DNA of 64,000 nucleotides, from assembly GCA_947623205.1 (NCBI GenBank), contig CANQGM010000007.1:54670-118669 (forward strand), written 5' to 3'. A program made the translations under genes and the position numbers. The notes beneath the pieces are model-generated. The model was not told the origin of the DNA. It saw only the letters and a list, made by a program, of their open reading frames with translations, and did no database searches. This DNA is from an uncultured Clostridia bacterium (GTDB lineage: Bacteria; Bacillota; Clostridia; Oscillospirales; Acutalibacteraceae). Shown one piece after another: positions 53,810-62,900 of this stretch. Position 1 is the stretch's first letter; every line of letters begins with the position of its first letter.

Positions 53810-54835
53810 TTATTTAATCTCAATTATCCAATCTTCGGAGGTTTTTATTTTGCCAAGCTGAATGCCGGTTAATTCGTCGTAAAGTCTCTTTGTGACAGGT
53901 CCCATTTCATCCATACCGCTTGGGAAGCAGATTTCCTTTCCGTGGTCGTAAATTTTGCCTACGGGCGAAATAACGGCCGCTGTACCGCAAAGACCGCATT
54001 CAGCAAAGTCTTTCAGCTCGTCAAAATAAACTTCTCTTTCTTCGGTTTCAAGACCTAAGTATTTTTCTGCTACATACATTAACGAGCGCCTTGTAATTGA
54101 GGGAAGAATACTGTTTGACTTAGGCGTTACTACCTTGTTGTCCTTTGTAATAAACAGGAAGTTTGCGCCGCCGGTTTCTTCGACCTTTGTGCGTGTAGCT
54201 GCGTCGAGGTAAATATTTTCGTCAAAACCTTCTTTGTGTGCGGTTACAATAGCATGAAGACTCATTGCATAGTTAAGACCTGCTTTTATATGACCTGTGC
54301 CGTGAGGTGCGGCTCTGTCAAAATCGGAAACCTTAATTGTTATTGGTTTTACACCATCTTTAAAGTAAGGACCTACCGGTGTTGTAAAAATTCTAAACTG
54401 ATATTCATCAGACGGTTTTACGCCTATAACAGGACCGGATCCGAACATATAGGGGCGAATATAAAGAGTTGCGCCCGTGCCGTATGGGGGAACATATTCA
54501 GCGTTTGCCTTAACTACCTTGCAGACTGCTTCTACAAACTTGTCTTTAGGAAAAACAGGCATTTCAAGGCGTTTGCAGCTGTTTTCCATTCTTTGTGCAT
54601 TAAGATCGGGGCGGAACACAACAATTCTGCCGTCGCAGGTTGTATATGCCTTTAAACCCTCAAAACAGGTTTGGGCATACTGTAAAACTCCGGCACATTC
54701 GCTGATCGTAACCGAGGAATCGGTTGTCATAATGCCGTTATCCCATTTGCCGTCTATATAGTTTGATACAAATCTTTCGCCTGTCGGTATGTAGCCAAAG
54801 CCGAGGTTTGACCAATCTATGTTTTGTTTTTCCAT
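53810..54835 (-). CDS. ilvE: Branched-chain amino acid aminotransferase
   Basis: 341 residues, class IV PLP enzyme of the longer BCAT2/eukaryote-like group. The PLP Lys is in GTGHIKAGLNYAMSL, and cofactor residues are in VEETGGANFLFI and LCGTAAVISPVG. It interconverts Leu, Ile and Val with their keto acids. Transcribed alone from a good promoter carrying a palindrome. Confidence 0.93.
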   Translation of the reverse strand: MEKQNIDWSNLGFGYIPTGERFVSNYIDGKWDNGIMTTDSSVTISECAGVLQYAQTCFEGLKAYTTCDGRIVVFRPDLNAQRMENSCKRLEMPVFPKDKFVEAVCKVVKANAEYVPPYGTGATLYIRPYMFGSGPVIGVKPSDEYQFRIFTTPVGPYFKDGVKPITIKVSDFDRAAPHGTGHIKAGLNYAMSLHAIVTAHKEGFDENIYLDAATRTKVEETGGANFLFITKDNKVVTPKSNSILPSITRRSLMYVAEKYLGLETEEREVYFDELKDFAECGLCGTAAVISPVGKIYDHGKEICFPSGMDEMGPVTKRLYDELTGIQLGKIKTSEDWIIEIK

Positions 54836-54886
54836 TTATATTACTTCCTTTCATAATTAGTTAAAATTAATAGAATTTACAAATAT

Positions 54887-54916
54887 ATTTTAGCACTTAC
54901 ATATGTAATTTGTCAA
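54887..54916 (-). promoter_or_regulatory. ilvE promoter with 12-bp palindrome in the spacer
   Basis: Minus strand: TTGACA (54916-54911), 18-bp spacer, TAAAAT (54892-54887). The perfect palindrome TTACATATGTAA (54897-54908) lies between them, where a bound repressor would block polymerase. Confidence 0.65.
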
Positions 54917-55114
54917 TGTTAAGTCTAAATATTTTCCGTCTGTTGGTAGATTTTATAGGGACTATTACAAGTATATATAATATTAAATCCTTTTGTATTA
55001 GTTTGTTTTTTGTTATAAGCAGAATAATTCAAAACCGGAATTAAAATAATACTATTCAGTTATATAATAAATAATATTTTATATTTCTTCAATTTTAAAG
55101 ATAAGGAGTTTGTT

Positions 55115-56215
55115 ATGGCTGAGGTTATTAAAATTGTCTTAACAGGAGGCCCGTGCGGCGGCAAAACTACGGCGTTAAGTTATGTTTCACATAAACTTGA
55201 AAAGCTCGGCATTCCCGTAATTAAAATTGAAGAATGTGCAACAAAGCTTATTTTAAGCGGTAAAACACCTCAGAATATGGGCAGATATGAATTTCACAAA
55301 TTGTTGTTTGAAATTGAATTGAAAGAAGAAGGGGAGAGATCCAAGTCGGCTGCCGAAATGGACTGCGAAAAAGTTATTATGCTGTTTGACAGAGGTCTGC
55401 TTGATAACCGGGCTTTTGTTACGCAAGAGGAATTTGACAGGTATTCTTCACTTAACGGAGTAAATGAAGATGTTATACGAAATTCATATGACGCAGTGTT
55501 TCATATGGTAACTGCGGCTAACGGGGCGGAGGATTACTATAATTTGACTAATAACAGCGCAAGAAGCGAAAATATTGAAGAGGCACGCAGGGTCGATATT
55601 GAGACAATAGCTGTATGGACGGGGACGCCGCATTTTAGAATAATAGATAATTCAACTTCTTTTGATAAAAAGCTTGAGCGGCTCATGAACGAAATACTTG
55701 CTTTTATCGGAGTGCCTAAGCCCCTTGAGATTGAACGAAAATTTTTAATTGAATATCCTGATATTGATTTTTTAAATAACATGAAAACCTGTCGCAAGGT
55801 TCAGATAACGCAGGCTTACATTACAACGCCTGATGAAGGAAATTTCAGAATACGCAAAAGGGGCAACGGAGAAAATTCGGTATATATAAAAACCGTCAAA
55901 ATCAAAAATTCAGATATTGAGCGCATAGAAATTGAAAAATATATTTCTAAAACGGAATATTATAATTATCTTGATAATAAAAATTATGTTGCAGGTATAA
56001 TTTCAAAGGACAGATACTGCATTGTTTATGATTCAACATATTATGAACTTGACGTTTATCCGTTTTGGAAAGACAAAGCAACAGTCGAAATTGAACTTTT
56101 ATCTGAAAATCAACCGTATAAATTACCTCCGTTTATAAAATGTATTCGAGAAGTAACGTTTGACACAGAATATAGCAATTTTGCTTTAGCACAAAAATAC
56201 GGAGGTGAACTGTAA
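55115..56215 (+). CDS. AAA ATPase / CYTH domain fusion protein
   Basis: 366 residues. The N-terminal roughly 195 form a kinase-like P-loop domain (VLTGGPCGGKTTALSYVS; MLFDRGLLDNRAFV). From about residue 205 a CYTH domain begins with LEIERKFLI (E-x-E-x-K) and continues with FRIRKRGNGENSVYIKTVK and ATVEIELLS, the metal- and triphosphate-binding residues. CYTH proteins act on inorganic or organic triphosphates. The fusion suggests coupled nucleotide or polyphosphate handling; the substrate is unknown. Confidence 0.85.
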   Translation: MAEVIKIVLTGGPCGGKTTALSYVSHKLEKLGIPVIKIEECATKLILSGKTPQNMGRYEFHKLLFEIELKEEGERSKSAAEMDCEKVIMLFDRGLLDNRAFVTQEEFDRYSSLNGVNEDVIRNSYDAVFHMVTAANGAEDYYNLTNNSARSENIEEARRVDIETIAVWTGTPHFRIIDNSTSFDKKLERLMNEILAFIGVPKPLEIERKFLIEYPDIDFLNNMKTCRKVQITQAYITTPDEGNFRIRKRGNGENSVYIKTVKIKNSDIERIEIEKYISKTEYYNYLDNKNYVAGIISKDRYCIVYDSTYYELDVYPFWKDKATVEIELLSENQPYKLPPFIKCIREVTFDTEYSNFALAQKYGGEL

Positions 56216-56280
56216 AAGAAGAAATGAAACGCCGGTTTAAAAATTTTTAGCAATATTTTGAAAGAAAATTAAAAAAAGTG

Positions 56281-56309
56281 TTGACAAGCTATGCTAAAAC
56301 AGATATAAT
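56281..56309 (+). promoter_or_regulatory. Consensus promoter of the tRNA cluster
   Basis: TTGACA (56281-56286), 17-bp spacer, TATAAT (56304-56309): a perfect vegetative promoter 41 bp before tRNA-Arg. Confidence 0.92.
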
Positions 56310-56349
56310 ATATAGGCTGACCTGTTCTGGTAGAATGCAGTTCAGAAAT

Positions 56350-56426
56350 GCGCCAATAGCTCAGCTGGATAGAGCAACTGCCTTCTAAGCAGTAGGTCAG
56401 GGGTTCGAGTCCCTTTTGGCGCGCCA
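56350..56426 (+). tRNA. tRNA-Arg (anticodon TCT)
   Basis: Acceptor GCGCCAA/TTGGCGC, anticodon loop CTTCTAA in ACTGC/GCAGT, T-loop TTCGAGT, discriminator G, encoded CCA. 77 nt. Confidence 0.95.
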
Positions 56427-56430
56427 TACG

Positions 56431-56507
56431 GTGGGATTAGCGTAGTTGGTTAACGCGCCAGTTTGTGGCACTGGAGACCGACGGTTCGAATCCGTCATTC
56501 CACCCCA
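56431..56507 (+). tRNA. tRNA-His (anticodon GTG)
   Basis: Acceptor GTGGGAT/ATTCCAC with the extra G(-1) encoded at 56430 opposite C73, anticodon loop TTGTGGC in CCAGT/ACTGG, encoded CCA. Confidence 0.95.
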
Positions 56508-56510
56508 TAT

Positions 56511-56586
56511 GACTCATTAGCTCAGTTGGCAGAGCACTTGACTTTTAATCAAGGTGTCCGGAGTTCGAATCTCCGATGGGTCACCA
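56511..56586 (+). tRNA. tRNA-Lys (anticodon TTT)
   Basis: Acceptor GACTCAT/ATGGGTC, anticodon loop CTTTTAA in CTTGA/TCAAG, T-loop TTCGAAT, encoded CCA. 76 nt. Confidence 0.95.
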
Positions 56587-56587
56587 T

Positions 56588-56623
56588 CGCCGCACAGCAG
56601 AATTTCTGTGCGGCGTAATTTTT
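56588..56623 (+). terminator. Terminator between tRNA-Lys and tRNA-Gln
   Basis: CGCCGCACAG and CTGTGCGGCG form a perfect 10-bp stem, followed by TAATTTTTAAA. Confidence 0.75.
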
Positions 56624-56644
56624 AAACTATGTCTAAATATATTT

Positions 56645-56719
56645 TGGGCCGTCGCCAAGCGGTAAGGCAACGGACTTTGACTCCGTCACCCGTGGGTTCG
56701 AATCCCGCCGGCCCAGCCA
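56645..56719 (+). tRNA. tRNA-Gln (anticodon TTG)
   Basis: Acceptor TGGGCCG/CGGCCCA, anticodon loop CTTTGAC in ACGGA/TCCGT, T-loop TTCGAAT, encoded CCA. 75 nt. It lies after a terminator, so it may depend on read-through or its own weak promoter. Confidence 0.95.
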
Positions 56720-56749
56720 AACGCCCTTTTTATAAGGGCGTTATTTTTT
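56720..56749 (+). terminator. Terminator after tRNA-Gln
   Basis: AACGCCCTT and AAGGGCGTT with ATTTTTT behind. Confidence 0.8.
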
Positions 56750-56878
56750 GCGGCAAATAAGCCAAATTGACGATAAGATGAAGTTTTCATTATTAGATTT
56801 TATAAAATACATTGTTATTTTAAGTCATTAAAAATTAATGGTATTTACTGCAAGCTTACACAGAAATTACACAGTAAA

Positions 56879-56907
56879 AGGGCGCCGTAATTACGGCGCC
56901 CTTTTTA
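56879..56907 (-). terminator. Terminator of the giant surface-protein gene
   Basis: AGGGCGCCGTAATTACGGCG continues to a perfect 24-bp palindrome with T-runs on both strands, 19 bp past the stop codon of the minus-strand gene. Confidence 0.8.
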
Positions 56908-56920
56908 CATTAATTATTCA

Positions 56921-59900
56921 TTATCTTGTGTATTTGTTAAATAATTTTTTTCTGTTAAGTACAATATATGCGGTCGCACAGGCAATCAGCAAAGCTCCTA
57001 TAATGCAGAAAATCAAGATTCCCATACCGCCTGCCTCCGGCAGAAATACCGCGGGAACATTCACAAAGGTCATGGCAGCTTCTGCTTTTTCTATCTTTCC
57101 GGATGCGATTTTGCCATGAACGCTTACGTTGCCGGACGTTTCAATGTCCTTCAGGGTGTAACCATTGCGATTTGTTTCATCTACGGTATATGTCGTTTCA
57201 AGCGGAATTCCATTGATAACGACCTTTTCGCCGTGCTTCAGCATGACTTCGGCTTTTTGGCTGTCGCCTTCCTTGTTCCAGCTGATCGTAAATTCAGAAG
57301 CGTCGTATGCCGTGCCGTCCGCCTTGTATTTCGTGGCTTCAAGATCTTCCGGCTTTAACTCTGTTCCGGGCGCAGGGGTCAGTGTGACCGTAAATCCGAA
57401 TTCCTTTTTGGTATCCGGGTCAGCGACTTTGATTCGTTTTTCCACCGTAAGAGCTCCGGTTTCCAGACGGTTAGTAAATTCTGCACGGTTGTGCGTCGTC
57501 TCCGGGTCAATCTCCGTCGAATCCACGCTGGCACGGTAAATCGTACCGGTTTGTGTATAGCCCCTATCTTCCGGCCCAACGCCCGGAACGACCGGGTATT
57601 TCTTGTTGGGTGTCTCTTTGACGGTGAATTTCGTCCCCGCGATCAGCCCGTAGAACACAATCGCTTCGTTGGCTTTCAGGTGAACCGTATAGGTGTGCCA
57701 TTTGCCACCGTCCGGCTCAATGGGCTTGAGACGGTAGGTCGATCCGTCCAGATACGGCTCGTATTCGTCCAACTTCGGCGCGGTGGTCGGCATCTTGTAG
57801 GTATGATCTCCGTCCGTCCATTCAACGGCGCTTTGATAATCTTTATTGCCTTTCCAATAATGCAGCGTGTCATCTATGTCGGTCATGGCTGCGCTGTCGG
57901 CCGGCTCAAAGGTCAGCGTAAAGGTGAATTCTTCGTCCGGTGCGACGTCGATCTTGTTTCCATTTATATCCACCATGCTCTTGGTGAGGACAAACAGTTC
58001 CGGATCAATGGTGTTGATGTAATTCGTCTGCTCCGTGAGGTAGTCGGTGTCACCAAACACGGAGTACACGCCGTTGGAGTCGTGCTGATCTACCTCGGAA
58101 ATGTCCGAGCCCTGCACATGGTTGATTTCTTTCAGCGTGCAGCCCTGCTCGATCTGCGTGTTGGTCAGCTTTTCGGTGAAGCGGTAGGTGATGTCTTTAC
58201 CCAAGCCAGTCAGCAACAGGCCCTCGCTGGATTTCAGTGTAAATTCCGCCGTGTTCTGGGCGATCTGTTCGGGAGTTGTGTTGTACCTTCCGGAACCAAA
58301 CAGGTCAGACCGTTCAGTCGTTGGAATATTCGGGTCGTACAATTCGTCCTGTGTCAGCGCATAACCAGTCAGCCCATGCTCGCAGGTCGCCAGGGTCTCG
58401 CCCTCACTTGCCAGATGCCCGGCAATTTCGCCATCATAGCCAAAGTACAGCGGCACAGTCATGTACTGCGTGCGGCTGCTGAACGGCGAATAGACCGTCG
58501 ACTCGACGCCGTTTTTGTCGGGAATAACGGTCACGAGGGTGAACGGATGCGCAGGATCATTAAGCTGCACATGCTCGCCTTTGTCGTGGTCGGTTTCGTG
58601 ATCCCATCGGGTTCCGCCGCTTTCCGCCTCGAGCGCGATGACGGCAATCTCCGCGCTGCCACTGTCGATGCTGTCCGCGGGGTGCTCGGCATCATAGACA
58701 TGTTTATACGGAATAAGCTCCGCCTTTGTTGTCCAATATTCACGGCTGCCGGGGTCTCGGTCGGCGGTGGCGGGCGCGAAATGCTGCATATCGTTGTCCG
58801 CCATGCCGGCTGTGTCGGTGCCGTCCGGGTAATAGGCTGTGGTGCCGGCGCCGTCAATTTTTTCGGTGGTGCCGTCATATTCCGGATAGCCCTCGTAGCT
58901 GGAGCCGAACAGGTGGTAGGTCAAGTCGCTGTCGCCGCTCGCGTTGCTCGGCAGGTACATATAGTAAAGATTTTCAAGGCCTTCTGTGCATTCATCTTTG
59001 GTTGCTGCGCCGGATTCGTCGGCGTAGTAATATTTCGTCTCGCCGTCCTCAACGACCTCGACGACCTGCCGCGGTTCACCGCTTTGATAGCAGAACAGGG
59101 CGCGTTTGCCGTTCGTGTCGAGCAGCAGCGAGGAGTTATCGGTCAGAATATCGAGCGACTCGACACGCTTCTGCCACGACTGCGAAAACGGATTCCATTT
59201 CAGCCGTTGTGCTAAGCGCTCACCCGTTACACCCTGCACATACACCTGATAGTCGAAGTCCTCGTTCTCTTGGTCTTCGGTCAGGGTGAAGCCGTCGGGA
59301 GCCACAAGCATCTTGGTGACAATCAGATTGGTGTTGGCAATTTCCATCCGCCCGTTGTTGCCGAGGTAGTTGTTGATGACCATTCCGTTTCCTGCGGTGG
59401 AGGTTTCCGAAAGTGTCGGAACATAATAGTTGTTGGCGGTGTGGGTGAGGTTGCCGGCGTAATACTGGTCGCTGCCAACTTCGATGTCGGTGCTGCCGCC
59501 CTTGGGCTGGACGTTGTTATACATATCGCCCACGCGGATACCGCCCGTGCGAGCCGCCACCGACCAGTCGAACAGTTCGTCGAACTTTTCCTGAGAGTTT
59601 ACTCCGGGTGCTGTTATCTGCTCTATAAGCGCCGCCATATGCGGGTCTTCTCTCAGTTTCATCCAGTAGGCGACGTCGCGGTCGAGCGGTGTTCCCGTCT
59701 TTTCCGTCTCGCCTTCCGTCCAAGTGACGGTGCCCGTGTCATAAAGTCCGTTATTGCTAAGATAGGTGCGAAGTGCGTTCTCGCTATATGTCAGCTTTTC
59801 GAGGGTCGGGCGGCCGCGGGTGTTGTCGCCGGTGTCGGTGCGGGAGTTGTATTCGATTTCCAAGTTGCAGTTGCCCTTGATATCGGTCCAGCAGAGCATA

Positions 59901-62900
59901 TCGCCGTTATTGATATTATTAGAAGCCAGTCCCGAACCGAACGCCGAGCCCTTGCGTGCGATCATGCGGTTGATTTTGCGCACGGCCTGCGTGCCGGGGA
60001 CTTCTTTTCCGTCGATATCCGTGCCCGTTCCGCCCATCGGCAGATAATATTCGATGCAGAGGAAGAAATAATCGTCCGACGAGAAGGAGTTGGAATCGTC
60101 TGTGTAGCCGTCGGCGTCGGAATCGACCTTCGAAAGCTGGTCTTTCGTATATGTGATGATCGCGTCGTTGATATTTGCGGGCAGCGGGTAGGAATAGCCC
60201 TTTGCGTCCGTGATATACCATATGTCGCTGTCTTCGATGATCTTCTTTTTTCCTTCCAGTGCATTCTTGAAGGAGGTTTGATTGTCATACGTCCCGATGA
60301 AATCGCCACCGGACCAGGTCGCGCCCGTCTCGCCTTTTTCCCAATTGGTCGTGCTGTTCCCGGAGCCGTTCGCGCCCCATTTCTTATTGTCCGCATTGTC
60401 GACCGGGGCGACGTCGCCGCCTTCATTAAGCACGCGGTAAGCATGGGCGATGAGCGGCAGCGGTTTTTGGAACAGATAGTATCGGTTCTCTACGGACGGC
60501 GAGAATGAAACCGCCGCGTCACCGCGGGTACTGTAGCCGTAGCTGCTTTCATCGCTGGCATAGCCGCGGTAAACGGTGTTGGAGTACCAGTTGGAGATAA
60601 AATAGATATTGTTGGTTTTGGGATCACTGTGCGTGGCGATATATTCGCCCGAAATTTTGGATACGTCCACACCGGTTTGATTGTTTTTCGCATCACGCAG
60701 AATGAGGTCTTCGGTGAGTCCCACAGCGTAAAACAGGCGGAACGGGGTGGACTGTGTTTTTTGATCTAAATTGTCTTTATAAGATATGGGGCCGTTGGGG
60801 CCGAGGGTGATCTCTGCCAACTGAGTAGGAACCGCTGCGGTCGGAATGTTCACATAGAGAGAATCATCATATCCGCTTTGTTCTTCCGGCGTAAGGGAGC
60901 CCGTCTGGTCTATAAAGTCGCCGGTGTGCTCCGCCCACACCCGGATGTCCGACAAGCGGTACACGCCGGGATACTCGCTGTATTCATCCATGCCCACAGG
61001 ATAGTCGCCCGTTTTCACATGCTCGTCCCAGATCTTTTTCAGTTCCGCAGGGACGTCGCCATAGACCGGGTTGCGGTAGAGCTGATTACGGGCCGTCTTG
61101 GAACCGGCGAAGCGGTAGCAGGTGTAGACCGTGTTCTTGATCTGCTCGGGGGCATCCGCCGGGTGGACGGAGGATTCGATGTCCGCGTTGAGCGGGACGA
61201 ATTGCAGCATCGTCGAGAGATTGAAACGGTAGACCCAGCCGTCCGCCCAAGCCTGCTCCGCGTTGTCGTATGGTTCATGTGTTTCGGGGTTTTCGGCGGG
61301 ATAGGTGCCGGTGCCGTCGGCGGCGTTCTTCACATCCACACCCAATTCTTCCGCCGTATGCGCAGTTTTCGGGTCATCTCCCCAGTACCAGCCCATGGGG
61401 AACGGCTTTTCGCCCTGAGTGCCCACATCGGGATGAGCCTCCATGTAGTCGTCGTTCCACTGCCAGTCGTAGGTGCCCGCCCGAACCAAACCGTGCATCT
61501 TTCCGAACACTAGCAGAGCCATGTCGTAGGTGCCCTCTTTCGTGTTGTCGTGGACAGTGGCGTGAATGGCCTGATTTTTCAGCTCCATGTACTCGCCCAG
61601 CGGGTCCTGGTAGGTGATGGAGTCGCCCACACCCGCGTCGTTATCGCCGGAAATAGGCACAAAGACATTGCCGGTGATTTCGGAGAGGATTTCCTGGAAC
61701 TTTGCAACCACTTCACCGGCGTCAATATCGTAGAAATCATCGGCGTAGGAAATGTTGTTGATTACGTCTTGATTGGTGACTTTGATATTGTCAAAGCGAG
61801 AATCGGTATAGCCATCTGTGGGGAGGGGGTCAATATACCCCCGCTGTTCGACAAATTGCGCTTGTGTTCTACTCCCGTTTTTCCAATTTTGCCACGACAA
61901 CAGCATACCTTGATAGATCGCATCTTTTGTGTATCCGTTGCCAATCCCTTCGTCGGTTCCGAATTTGTCATCATCCGTCCACCAGGGCTGTTCACTGTCA
62001 AGACTATAGGTTGCCGGGTCAAGTGATGGGTAAAGGCGCATTCTGCCCCATTGCGGAACGTTTTGGGAATCCACGCTCATGGTATAGGTCAGCAGGTCGG
62101 AACGGCTTTCCTTCGTGGCGCTGCCGGCGTCCCAACCGTTTTCGTAATGCGTTTTGGTCACATGGCGCATATAGGCGGCCGTCAACAGCGTCTCCAGCAC
62201 GGTGCCGGATGTTCCGAAGGGGCTACCGTCGGTGCTGTAAAAGATACCCGCATAGCTCCACGCCGGCGAAGTTGACAGGGTATTGCCGCCGGAGAGTAAA
62301 GTTCCATCTGTTGTCGCAAGTGCGCCTGTATTGTAAAGCGACGTTATTTTGTTGCCATCCCCGACGCCGGGCAGATAAACGTTATACCATTCGTCGCCCT
62401 TCTGCATGCCGTCCTCACCCAAATTGTGGGATTTGTCGGTTCCGTCCCATTTTTCCTCTCCGTTTTCAAGATACGTCTTTCCAGTATTACTGCGTCTATA
62501 ATAAGGCGAATCCGTAGTATATTCATTTTTGTAGCGCACCGACCCGAAATCGCCGTAATTAAGGCTCCAGTAGTCCATTTCGTTGAACGCAAAGTTTGCG
62601 CCGCCGTCGGACATGATGATCGCGGCGGGAATGCGGGCGACGGTGACGTCCTCCCCGGTGGACATTTTAGCGGTAAAGGTGGTCTTTTCCGACCGCGCCA
62701 GCTGGGCGTAGGCGAGGTAAATGCCGCCCTGCGTATTGGTGAAATAGCCGACATAGGTATCGGCGTTGAGTTCTTTTTGCGCCGGGCTGAATACGGCTGT
62801 TTCCGGATTGACGCCGTCCCAGTCTGCATAGCCGGGATTGGCAATGACCTTTTCCGTATAGATCGTACCATCGACTTCGGCGCTTTTCGGTTTGCTGTTG

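Noticed and set aside
57491-59215. 574-residue plus-strand ORF, with similar long ORFs at 59270-60508 and 62426-63322
   Set aside because: These lie antisense to the GC-rich giant surface-protein gene, where biased third positions keep opposite frames open. They lack domain resemblance and start signals.
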